DNA from: Candidatus Villigracilis vicinus
Lineage (GTDB): Bacteria; Chloroflexota; Anaerolineae; Anaerolineales; Villigracilaceae
Reading direction: 5' to 3'
Length of the DNA: 64,000 bases
Assembly (NCBI GenBank): GCA_016721315.1
Contig: JADKIL010000004.1
Span: 41,439-105,438 of the forward strand
The stretch's first letter is position 1; every line of letters starts with the position of its first letter. Below, in pieces: positions 51,659 through 59,942 of the stretch. A program made the position numbers and the translations under genes. The notes under the pieces were generated by a model that searched no databases, was not told the origin of the DNA, and worked only from the letters and a program-made list of their open reading frames with translations.

Positions 51659-52371
51659 TGTTTACGATCTATCCTGCGATCGATCTGCGCGGCGGCAAAG
51701 TGGTGCGGCTGAAAGAAGGCGACCCCGCGCGGATGACGTCGTACAGTGATGACCCCGCCGAGATGGCGAAGCGTTGGATCGATGCTGGCGCTGCTTGGTT
51801 GCATGTTGTAAATCTCGATGGTGCGTTTGGCGAAAGTGATAATGCGAATCGTGTTGCGCTTGAATCAATTTTAAAACTTGGTGCGCGCGTGCAATTCGGC
51901 GGCGGGATGCGTTCGCTCGAGTCGATTGAAGCGGCGTTATCGTTGGGCGTGAGTCGCGTGATTCTTGGAACGATTGCGATTGAACAACCAGAGATCGTGC
52001 GTGATGCCTTGACTCGTTTCGGCGCGGAACATATTGCAGTTGGAATCGATGCACGCGATGGACTCGTGCGGACTCGCGGTTGGAAAGATAACAGCGGTGT
52101 GCCTGCGCTTGACCTCGCGCTTCAAATGCGGACCTTTGGGCTTGCTACCGTTATCTTTACCGATGTCAGCCGCGACGGTTTGGGCAGCGGGTTGAACATC
52201 CCTGCGACGCGAGAGTTATCTGAGAAAAGTGGACTCGATGTGATCGCTTCAGGTGGCGTGCATACCATTGATGATGTGAAGGCGGCGAAGGATGCGGGGC
52301 TGGCGGGCTGTATCATCGGGCGGGCGTTGTATGATGGGACGGTTGATTTGAAAGAGGCGTTAAATCTTTAA
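51658..52371 (+). CDS. hisA: ProFAR isomerase
   Basis: A 237-residue TIM-barrel isomerase of the phosphoribosyl formimino intermediate. Catalytic Asp in YPAIDLRGGKVVRLKEGD, phosphate sites in QFGGGMRSLE and the C-terminal VIASGGVHTIDDV with GCIIGRALYDG. Overlaps hisH by one base. Confidence 0.95.
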   Translation: MFTIYPAIDLRGGKVVRLKEGDPARMTSYSDDPAEMAKRWIDAGAAWLHVVNLDGAFGESDNANRVALESILKLGARVQFGGGMRSLESIEAALSLGVSRVILGTIAIEQPEIVRDALTRFGAEHIAVGIDARDGLVRTRGWKDNSGVPALDLALQMRTFGLATVIFTDVSRDGLGSGLNIPATRELSEKSGLDVIASGGVHTIDDVKAAKDAGLAGCIIGRALYDGTVDLKEALNL

Positions 52372-52440
52372 ACACGAAGGGTCACGAAGGTACAAAGGGG
52401 AAAAGGTCTTAAAGGTTTTCCTTCGTGTCCTTTGTGTTTA
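52372..52440. repeat. CACGAAGG repeat, family G, copy 2
   Basis: AACACGAAGGGTCACGAAGG at the left and CCTTCGTGTCCTTTGTGTTT at the right, inverted. Begins directly after the hisA TAA and ends 14 bases before the hisF ATG. Confidence 0.8.
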
Positions 52441-52454
52441 AGAAGGAGTTTGAA

Positions 52455-53210
52455 ATGTTAGCAAAACGAATCATCCCTTGTTTGGATATCAAAGATGGGC
52501 GCGTGGTGAAGGGCGTGAACTTTGTGAACCTGCGCGATGCGGGTGACCCTGTGGAGCAGGCGCGTCTGTACGATGAGCAAGGCGCGGACGAGTTGGTCTT
52601 TCTCGATATTTCTGCAACCCACGAAGGACGCAAGACGACCTTGGAGTTGGTCAGCCGCGTGGCTGAGACGGTCTTTATGCCGTTGACGGTCGGCGGCGGA
52701 ATCCGCGAAGTGGACGATATGCGCAATCTGCTGCTGGCTGGCGCGGACAAGGTCAGTGTCAATTCGGCAGCGGTGAAGCGACCTGAGTTGCTTTCTGAAG
52801 GCGCGAGTCGCTTTGGGGCGCAGTGCATTGTGCTGGCGATTGATGCACGTAGAAACGGCTCAAGCTGGGAAGTGTATGTGGCAGGTGGACGAACCCCGAC
52901 AGGTATTGATGCGGTCGAGTGGGCAGTGCGCGGCGTGGAATTGGGTGCGGGCGAGATCCTGCTCACCAGCATGGATGCCGATGGCACGCTCGCGGGTTAT
53001 GACTTGGAGTTGACGAGCATCATCTCGAAGATGGTCTCTGTACCTGTCATCGCTTCAGGCGGGGCGGGAACACCCAGTCACTTTGCGGATGTGCTGACCA
53101 AAGGCATGGCAGATGCGGCATTAGCGGCATCGCTGTTTCATGATGGGAAGTTGAGGATTCCAGAGTTGAAAGAGGAATTAAGATTGCAGGGCGTACCCGT
53201 AAGACAATGA
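52455..53210 (+). CDS. hisF: imidazole glycerol phosphate synthase, cyclase subunit
   Basis: A 251-residue TIM-barrel partner of HisH. Catalytic Asp in IPCLDIKDGRVVKGVNFVN, LTVGGGIREVDD, IDARRNGSSWEVYVAGGRTP, the second Asp in LLTSMDADGTLAGYD and VIASGGAGTP. ATG at 52455 with AAGGAG upstream. Confidence 0.96.
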   Translation: MLAKRIIPCLDIKDGRVVKGVNFVNLRDAGDPVEQARLYDEQGADELVFLDISATHEGRKTTLELVSRVAETVFMPLTVGGGIREVDDMRNLLLAGADKVSVNSAAVKRPELLSEGASRFGAQCIVLAIDARRNGSSWEVYVAGGRTPTGIDAVEWAVRGVELGAGEILLTSMDADGTLAGYDLELTSIISKMVSVPVIASGGAGTPSHFADVLTKGMADAALAASLFHDGKLRIPELKEELRLQGVPVRQ

Positions 53211-53223
53211 TGAAGGATGAATT

Positions 53224-53908
53224 ATGAATGATGAAATTAAGTTCGATTCAAATGAGTTGATTCCCGCAATTGTTCAGGACTCAAAAAACAAAAGATGTGT
53301 TGATGATGGCATGGATGAATGCTGAGTCTTTGCGATTGACGATAGAAAAAGGTGAAACAGTGTTTTGGTCACGCAGTCGTCAGGAGATTTGGCACAAGGG
53401 CGCGACATCGGGCAATGTGCAGAAGGTGGTCGAGATCCGCGTGGATTGTGATGCGGATACGCTGCTGGTGCTGGTCGAGCCTGCGGGTCCAGCGTGCCAT
53501 ACGGGCGAGCGGACGTGTTTTTACAGAAGCTTTAACCCAGCAAGGGCACTCTTGTCCCGAAGCAAACCATGTTTTAGTAACCTTTGTTTGCTTCGTGCTC
53601 GCCCTCCTGCAATGACGAAACGAGGAGTGAACATGAGCATTCAATGGTTGTTTGATGTGATCGAAGAACGAAAGAAAAATCCCACCGAGAAATCGTACAC
53701 GACGAGTCTGTTCAATGAAGGCTTGCTGAAGATCGCGCAGAAGGTGGGCGAAGAAGGGACAGAAGTGGTCGTGGCGGCGTTGGCGCAGGAAGATCAAAGA
53801 TTAATAGAAGAAATTGCGGATTTAACCTATCATACGCTGGTTCTACTCGCCGCACGCGGATTGACCCCGGCGGACATTCTGGCTGAGTTGGAGAAGCGTC
53901 ATAAATGA
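53224..53908 (+). CDS. hisIE: phosphoribosyl-AMP cyclohydrolase / -ATP pyrophosphatase, one frameshift and an internal repeat
   Basis: Two steps of histidine synthesis. HisI part: LIPAIVQDSK then TKDVLMMAWMN, FWSRSRQEIWHKGATSGN and DCDADTLLVLVEPAGPACHT with metal ligands. HisE part from 53633: MSIQWLFDVIEERKKNP to KVGEEGTEVVVAALAQE. An extra A in the run at 53283-53288 shifts the frame early in HisI. Between the parts a diverged family A repeat encodes about 30 residues with no stop, so the fusion stays open; ATG 53633 with GAGGAG upstream may also start HisE alone. Confidence 0.9.
53540..53616. repeat. dispersed inverted repeat, family A, diverged copy 5
   Basis: Right arm GCTCGCCCTCCTGCAATGAC matches other copies; the left arm has CCCGAAGCAAACC, mirrored by GGTTTGCTTCG type sequence. 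In frame between HisI and HisE. Confidence 0.75.
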
Positions 53909-55016
53909 AAAAGGTCATCTTGCTCGATGTAGACGGTGTGCTGGTCGCACCCGGTGGGTATCGTGCGGCATTGCATGCCACGGTGAAGCGCTTCATCGGC
54001 GCATTACGTCATGAAGAAGAATTACTCGCGGAGCTGGAGAAGCGCGGCATCTTCAGCGAATGGGATATGTCGCCACTTATCCTCGGCGCATATTGGGAGG
54101 ATGTCCTTTCGCGCAAAAGCCAATGGACAATTTACCTGCCGACCTGTCACTTGCTGGGGAACAGATTCAACATCAATGCAAGGTCGAGGAGCCGAGCATT
54201 CATCATCCCTGAATTTGAGATGCTGGACGGACGTATCCTGTGGATGCGGCATACGAGCAGGAATTTTTCCGCCTCTACCGAGCGAGTTGCGCAAGAACCT
54301 TGATGACCGAGTCGCGCAATGTCCATAAGTCGCACACCCTGCGCTTGTTTCCAGCATTTCTCTCTGGGAGCCACATGTTCGGCCAATCGTATCACCTACC
54401 GCGCGAAGTTTGAGGCGCAATCCCTTTTGCTGACGCACGATACGGCTAACATCAGCGCAGAAATCCGCGAGAGGCTACGTCACGAGTGGAATTCCATCTC
54501 CGGTTTTACTGCCCGACCTTCCAAGCCGCCGCGTGAATGGGATGGGTCACATCGCGGCTACGCGCCCGAAGCGGAGCCGGGCCTCGAACTGGTCGGGTTG
54601 GCGGAGATTCCGTTGATGTCGTATGGAAAGTTGGAATTTACGCGAAGCAACACGGCTTGAACCCGGCGACTTGATCAAGCCGGCGCCTGTTCCATGCGCT
54701 GGCGGGAATTCCCGCCGCGTGGACCGGGGAGGAATGGTCTTCGATGAATGCGGCATACGAGTGGCATACATCGGGTCAGTTGAACGGCCACTTTAGGAGC
54801 TGCCGAAGTCGTTTGAACTGTACGTCATCGAAGATACGATGGGTGGGGTCCGCGCCACACGGGCGGCTGGTGAAATCCTGCGCGAGGCGGGTTCGATGTG
54901 AAAGTCCACGCTCGGGCTTGACCTCGGGCATCGCACAAAAGCAGAGGCGTTCGGCAAGGCGGAGGTCATCCATTTTCGAAAATTGGGAGTCTTTGATAGC
55001 GGGTGCGGGGTTATAA
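53905..55016 (+). pseudogene. HAD-like hydrolase gene with many frameshifts
   Basis: ATG overlaps the hisIE stop (ATGA). The start MKKVILLDVDGVLVAPGGYR has the HAD motif I. Later pieces in other frames read RGYAPEAEPGLELVGLAEIP, then SSMNAAYEWHTSGQLNGHF, then FELYVIEDTMGGVRATRAAG (IEDT as acidic motif) and FGKAEVIHFRNWESLIAGAG. At least five single-base shifts are needed to make one protein of about 360 residues. The family is HAD; a histidinol-phosphatase role is possible by position but not shown. Confidence 0.65.
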
Positions 55017-55019
55017 ATA

Positions 55020-55092
55020 ACGACGATGGACGATAGACCATTGACGATGGAAAAGATCTTTTCCATGGTCATGTCTACTGGTCCATCGTCAA
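55020..55092. repeat. short-unit inverted repeat, family E, copy 3
   Basis: ACGATGGACGATAGACCATT and later TACTGGTCCATCGTC, with AAAAGATCTTTT in the centre. Lies just upstream of a membrane-protein gene. Confidence 0.75.
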
Positions 55093-55110
55093 TTTTTCAG
55101 GAGTCTCCCT

Positions 55111-55812
55111 TTGAACAATTACATCGCTCTCGCCCTCACCTTTGCCATCGCGCTCGGATTTTTGCGCCTAATGGATTTCTTCGCCCATCGCGGCTGGATC
55201 GAAAGCAAGCTCAGCCGCAAGTTGATCCACATCGGCACGGGTCCGATCTTTGTGTTGTGCTGGTTCTTTTTCGACGACGCCCCTCCGCCCGCTGGCTGGC
55301 AGCCTTGGTTCCGTTTGCGATCACTGTGCAGTTTGCACTCATTGGCTTTGGAATTTTGAAAGATAAAGCCTCGGTGGATGCCATGTCCCGCACGGGTGAC
55401 CCGAAAGAAATTCTGCGTGGTCCGCTTTACTACGGCATTATGTTCGTGGTGCTGACGTTGGTCTACTGGCGAAAGATCCCCCATTGGGATTATCGCGTTG
55501 ATGATGATGTGCGGCGGCGATGGCATTGCCGATATCTTCGGTCGGCGCATCCCTTCGCCGAAATTGCCGTGGAGCAAGGAAAAATCCGTAGCGGGCATGG
55601 TGAGCGTATTCGTCGGCGGATTTGTGATGTCTGCGCTGATGATCTACATTTATGTGAATGCAGGCGTCTTTGATGGCACCATTACCAGTTACCTGCTCCC
55701 CATTGCCGCCATCGCATTGGTCGGCGCACTGGTCGAGTCGTTGCATTATAAAGATATCGACAACATCAGCATGACGCTGGCATCTGCGCTACTGGGGCAT
55801 TGGTTCTTTTAA
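55111..55812 (+). pseudogene. phytol/dolichol kinase-like membrane protein with two frameshifts
   Basis: Three pieces give one polytopic protein of about 234 residues like the VTE5/SEC59 family of CTP-dependent lipid kinases: ESKLSRKLIHIGTGPIFVL, then FAITVQFALIGFGILKDKAS, then LMMMCGGDGIADIFGRRIPS and a C-terminal GALVESLHYKDIDN. Breaks are a missing C near 55283 and an extra C in the run at 55478-55482. Both are homopolymers, so the gene is likely intact in the cell. GGAGTC precedes the TTG start; the ATG is not clear. Confidence 0.75.
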
Positions 55813-55907
55813 CCTTGTGAAGCCCGGCAGCCTATTTGCAGAAACCTTCCAGCACCGTCAGGCGTATACTTATGGAAGTTGCTCCCATTCTGCAAAGGAC
55901 TCATGAC

Positions 55908-56397
55908 ATGCACAGACATAAAAGATTTCGGCACGGACCGCATTTCCGCCGGGGCAGAGGCAAAATTTAAGCGGCTTGATCTGGCTGGTCGGGCTGGCGA
56001 TCCTCTTTACCACTGGAGATTGGTGGCCCGGCATTTTGATTCTGGTCGGCATCAGCATCGTATTCGAATCGCTTTTTCGAGATGAACAACCGCCAGAGCG
56101 ACCTGCGCCTCCTCCATTTGATCCGCCGCCCTTCGCCCCTCCGCCTCCTCCTGCGCCAAGACCTGCCCCGCCCCCCGCAGACCCGGTGCATCGCGCAGAC
56201 CTGTTACCCGCCACCTGCCCCAACTGCGGTGGTCCCGTCCGCCTCGAACGACTTGAAATGGACCAGTTCTCACTCCGTCGCCTGCTCGTATTGCGGGGCG
56301 AACATTGAAACTAGAAAAGAAGAAGAAAAGCTCTGCCGAACCCCCTCTCCTGTCTACCAGTCACTATCGCTCACCCTTTCAAGTACTTCAGCGGGTA
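55908..56397 (+). pseudogene. small membrane protein with zinc ribbon, frameshifted
   Basis: Reads MHRHKRFRHGPHFRRGRGK, then SGLIWLVGLAILFTTGDWWP and GILILVGISIVFESLF (two helices, LiaF-like), a Pro-rich linker and a zinc ribbon with CPNCGGPV and CSYCGANIETRKEE. Two or three single-base slips (AAAATTT near 55966 and one near 56240) separate the frames. AAAGGAC precedes the ATG. Confidence 0.6.
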
Positions 56398-56525
56398 CGC
56401 GTCCCCAACCCCTTATCTGGGGCAAGGGGAGAAGCTAAACCACCCGCAACCGAAACTTCATCTTGACACAAAACCCAATCCCCAGTCGGATAGGCCCCTC
56501 TCCTAAAGGAGAGGGGGGGTGAGGT
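56340..56525. repeat. CCCCTCTCC-type repeats, family C, copy 2
   Basis: AACCCCCTCTCCTGTC, CCCCAACCCCTTATCTGGGG and CCCCTCTCCTAAAGGAGAGG, partly inverted, covering most of the gap after the zinc-ribbon gene. Confidence 0.65.
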
Positions 56526-56543
56526 TCTACCCCGCCAATCAAA

Positions 56544-56569
56544 AACACTGGGACATTCATCCCAGTGTT
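56544..56569. terminator. intrinsic terminator
   Basis: Stem AACACTGGGA (56544-56553) with TCCCAGTGTT (56560-56569), then GTTTTTG on the minus strand. Closes the DpnI-like gene group. Confidence 0.75.
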
Positions 56570-56575
56570 CTCTCG

Positions 56576-56737
56576 TTACTCCGAAACTCCATTGAGCAAT
56601 TTCGCTATCTTCACTGCTCGCTCTTCCGCGTCTTCCCAATCATCGTAATTCGAACAGACACAGACTTCTCGCTTTTCCGTCTGGTCAATGACCACAAACG
56701 CACTTCCATCAAATTGGCTGACAACATACCTGTGCAT
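56576..56737 (-). CDS. 53-residue hypothetical protein
   Basis: MHRYVVSQFDGSAFVVIDQT to DWEDAEERAVKIAKLLNGVS: two or three strands and an acidic helix. GGGAGA before the ATG, and only 3 bases from the stop of the DpnI-like gene, so co-translated. Size and place recall the small second gene of the pneumococcal DpnI cassette, but I see no sequence proof. Confidence 0.6.
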   Translation of the reverse strand: MHRYVVSQFDGSAFVVIDQTEKREVCVCSNYDDWEDAEERAVKIAKLLNGVSE

Positions 56738-56740
56738 TAT

Positions 56741-57512
56741 TTATCTCCCTTTGAGTTTCATCCGATATTGACCACGACCAACAAAATTCAGAACGCCTTT
56801 ATCCCGTAGAAACTGTAACTGCTGACGAATCTTTGCCTTCACATTGTTATTAGATGGATGTTTGGCTTTCAAATAACCTTCAAAAGCATAAACATCATCC
56901 AGCGAAAACTCTTCCTTTTTGATTTTCTCAACACACATCAGAACATCCAATAGCCAGCCTTTTGATTCAATGTTCTGAGTTGCTTTTACAAAATCGGTCT
57001 TGCTCCACTTTTCAAGCACTTCATCTTTGCTTTTGACCAAGCCGTTTTGAACAAAGAAGATTTTCCCTAGTTCAGGAATGTTGCTGACATCAATATTGCA
57101 ACCAATCCAACCTGCTCGTCTTGCTGTAGGAGAAAGTGCTTTTCTCTTTTCAATAATCGAAGGAACAAAAAAGTATTTTGGGATGGTTAAGAAGTTCCTG
57201 ATTTCAAAAGTGGATTTGTCGTAAGTCAAAAAGAAAAAGTTTGGATTGTTGTCCGATTTCAGACGTTCAATCATCGTGGAATATGCGCCATCCACAATCT
57301 TCTTTCCCATTTTTTGATTTCAGTTCATATTCTTCTGCACATTTCTTGCAGTAAAAATCCGCAACAGGCGAGTTGTTTTCAAAACGATTCAATGCATTCC
57401 CACAATTCGGACAGAAAACCGATTTGTTTACCCAACCCTCAGTCATCACGCGGATTTTCTGTGTTTGACTTTTATATTCCCTTGCAGAGAATTTTGAAAG
57501 TATTAATTCCAT
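56741..57512 (-). CDS. DpnI-like methyl-dependent endonuclease, one frameshift
   Basis: Matches the type IIM enzyme DpnI, which cuts GATC only when the adenine is methylated. N-terminal piece (57512 down to about 57300): VFCPNCGNALNRFENNSPVA, DFYCKKCAEEYELKSK with zinc Cys pairs and the catalytic D...E-x-K. Second piece: VDGAYSTMIERLKSDNNPNF, SPTARRAGWIGCNIDVSNIP and the winged-helix C-terminus (VKAKIRQQLQFLRDKGVLNF). One A too many in the run around 57308-57313 separates them; with it removed ELKSK joins KKIVDGAY. Probably about 256 residues and intact in the cell. Confidence 0.88.
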
Positions 57513-57532
57513 GAAATAATATCTCCCTTTAT

Positions 57533-57763
57533 TCAGTTACCCACATCATCATGTAAATCTATCCAATCAGACAATCCCTTTGGAAGCACTGCAAGACCTA
57601 AAACATCGGCAACTGACAATCTCTTTTCCAGCCAATTGGAATATCCAATGACTTTCCAAGAGTAAATCACGCCATCAATGTTTTCAGCAAATTGTTCGGC
57701 TTTCTTGACATCTTCAAGTTCAAAGAACTCAAATTCCAAAGCGCCATCAAGAGAAATTTTCAT
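57533..57763 (-). CDS. 76-residue hypothetical protein
   Basis: ALEFEFFELEDVKKAEQFAE then DGVIYSWKVIGYSNWLEKRL; mixed alpha/beta, acidic. Twenty bases upstream of the DpnI-like gene on the same strand, so likely part of the same small operon. No family recognised. Confidence 0.55.
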   Translation of the reverse strand: MKISLDGALEFEFFELEDVKKAEQFAENIDGVIYSWKVIGYSNWLEKRLSVADVLGLAVLPKGLSDWIDLHDDVGN

Positions 57764-57815
57764 GAATTGCCATCAATTGCTTTCGTAGTCATAATGTATT
57801 GATTATAAGGATCGA

Positions 57816-57856
57816 AAAAAAGAGGTTGTGTCCATTTTTAGACACAACCTCTTTTT
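57816..57856. terminator. bidirectional intrinsic terminator
   Basis: AAAAAGAGGTTGTGTC (57816-57832) pairs with GACACAACCTCTTTTT (57841-57856); T run on both strands. Confidence 0.88.
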
Positions 57857-57878
57857 GATAATTCTTGTTTATTTGTGC

Positions 57879-58087
57879 TTATTGCGCACTCACCATCACC
57901 CGTTCACGCGCCGCCGCGAACCCCAAACAGGCAAGGATATCTTCCTAAAGTCCTGCAAAATCTCCTGCTCGGTCATGCCCGAAGCAAGATATTCCAACAC
58001 ATCATAGACCGTGATTCGCATCCCGCGAATACACGGCTTGCCGCCCCTCTTCCCTGCTTCGATTGTGATAATGTCCTTGAACTGCAT
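57879..58087 (-). pseudogene. DUF433 antitoxin-like gene, internal deletion
   Basis: Starts MQFKDIITIEAGKRGGKPCI then RGMRITVYDVLEYLASGMTE, the DUF433 (VapB45-like) pattern with its helix-turn-helix. After QDF about 10 bases appear to be missing; the true end, EDILACLGFAAARERVMVSA, follows in another frame. No partner toxin gene is next to it. Confidence 0.7.
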
Positions 58088-58194
58088 AAGACACACTCCA
58101 TTCTCTAAGTCAACCAATCACCACTAATTTTATCACTCACAAACTTAAACCTTTGTGCCCCTTGTGCCCGTAGCCCGTCTTGAGCCTCTGCGAA

Positions 58195-58742
58195 TTACAC
58201 CCGCTTCATCAAGGTTTCCGCTTGGCGGATATCACGTTCCTGTCCAGGTGTTAGCAAAAAGGTAATCAATTTACCCGTTCCTTCACATCGAATGTGGATT
58301 TTGGTGCTAAATCCACCTCGGCTACGCCCTAAAGCCTCTTGTTCTGCGCTACTTTTTTGCGCCAGCAGCGTGTTGATGGGCTCGTACGGTTGTGGAGTCA
58401 ATGAAATGGATTTCCCAATCCACATTGCTTTCCACATCCAACAAGGTCTGTAACTCGGCAAACATCTTCTCCCAAACTGCTGATTTGCGCCAACGCTGAA
58501 ATCGACTGTAAATGGTTGTCCACTTGCCATAGCGTTCTGGCATATCACGCCAGGGTGCGCCTGTCCTCAGCACCCACAAAATACCATTCAGGAGTTGTCG
58601 ATGGTCTTGTGCGGGTCGTCCACGAGTTGTTTTTGCCTTCGGGAGTAACGGTTCTATCCGCTCCCATTGTTCATTTGTTAGGTCGCCACGGTTTCCCATG
58701 GCGACCAGTTTAACCACTATTTTGTATTTTGCATACAGACCC
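58195..58742 (-). mobile_element. IS5-family element, 3' truncated
   Basis: Transposase in two overlapping frames. First: MGNRGDLTNEQWERIEPLLP to IHFIDSTTVRAHQHAAGAKK (58349-58699). Second: LAQKSSAEQEALGRSRGGFS to QAETLMKRV (58195 and up). They meet at GCAAAAAAG (58351-58359 region), the -1 slippage site of the IS427 group, so the frame change is natural here. The third catalytic acid is missing because the element stops at 58195. The left end shows GGGTCTGTATGC at 58731-58742. One copy in the window. Confidence 0.8.
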
Positions 58743-58847
58743 TAGGAATATTCCATGCTACTTGAAGCACTAGGGGGTGCAAAGATTTACTGCTCATCAG
58801 TTCATGAAGAAACCATTCATACCTAGTGTTTGCATCCTAAATCATAC

Positions 58848-59165
58848 TCAGCAAGTGGTATAGCAGCCATTGTGAGTTTCTAAAACAGAGCCAAAATCAA
58901 AAGCAGTTCTTGGCTCTTGGATATTATCCTTAACTTCTAATAACGAGTGTCCCAATACATGAACGCCATTTTCTGATAGCTCTTCATAAAGGTCACTCAA
59001 CAAATCGAACAAACGACTTGTTTTTCCCTGTGAAATGTAATTACGCAAAACAGCTGTGACATCGCTAGAGTCGTTTGCAAGTGAAATAATTTTATTAACT
59101 TCGGTGATTGGAACTTCGCCAGAAGGAGTACCTAAAAACAAAATATGTATCAAACATATCTTCAT
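58848..59165 (-). CDS. hypothetical protein
   Basis: A frame of about 105 residues reading MKICLIHILFLGTPSGEVPI, then LANDSSDVTAVLRNYISQGK and LLSDLYEELSENGVHVLGHS. Balanced composition suggests a real gene, but the region has many sequence errors and I know no family. Converges with the IS element. Confidence 0.4.
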   Translation of the reverse strand: MKICLIHILFLGTPSGEVPITEVNKIISLANDSSDVTAVLRNYISQGKTSRLFDLLSDLYEELSENGVHVLGHSLLEVKDNIQEPRTAFDFGSVLETHNGCYTTC

Positions 59166-59364
59166 GACAGATACGCCTATCTTTCCGCCAACTTCCTGGG
59201 TTTCCATCAATCGCAGTCAAGGGTTGAGGGATCAATATCCATATGCGATAAAGAAATAGTCGCCGGAGATTATTACGTTCCGTTAATAAATTACGAAACG
59301 TATCCGGTTATACTTAAAACAGATGCAAATCATGTGAAATCAAACCAAGAAAAGGATTTTTATC

Positions 59365-59845
59365 ATGGGTCCCTTCAGTAATATTCTCGAAAAGCTCGGT
59401 CTCAAAAAGAAGGTGAGGAAGAAAAGCCTGTCAGCAACTGTCGCCGCTGCTGCCGATACCAAACCTGCTGCTCCGGCTGCAAAGCCCCGCCCAGCCCGGG
59501 TCCAAAGCTGCAGCCAGCGCTGGCGTAAATCTTCCGGCATCAAGCGCGATGACGCCGACGCATTTGCCCCCGCCCTGCCGCACTCACCGTCGGGGTGATG
59601 CGGCGCAGCTCGAAGAACGCGCCAAAGGCAAGGAACTCAACTGGAAGGTCTCCATCAGGATCTGCCTAAACTGCTCGAAACTCGACAGCAGCCGTGAAGT
59701 CCGCGAAGAGCTTGCCAAAGAACTCAACCTGCCCCGCCGACCAAATGAGCGACTTGCCCGGCATGAACGTCTGGCTTCACAAAAGAAGTTCTGCGCCAGA
59801 TCGCTGCCAATGGCGGCAACATCCCCCAAGGATCTGCTCGACTAA
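59365..59845 (+). pseudogene. DUF3597 protein with frameshifts
   Basis: Start MGPFSNILEKLGLKKKVRKK after AAAGGA, an Ala/Pro linker, then the DUF3597 domain in other frames: RLEERAKGKELNWKVSI-like, DSSREVREELAKELNLP and MNVWLHKEVLRQIAANGGNI with end PQDLLD at 59845. At least four slips. Cytoplasmic, function unknown. Confidence 0.7.
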
Positions 59846-59942
59846 AGGACGTTGAAAAGCCAACAGCGCGACAAATGTCCGCGCCGTTTTTCTTAATAGC
59901 GTTTTTCAAAACCTATCAAGCCTTAACGATAAAATACATCCA

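Noticed and set aside
8824..55092. CRISPR array suspected from many short repeats
   Set aside because: Repeats are palindromic, of several families and scattered singly; there are no regular spacers and no cas genes.
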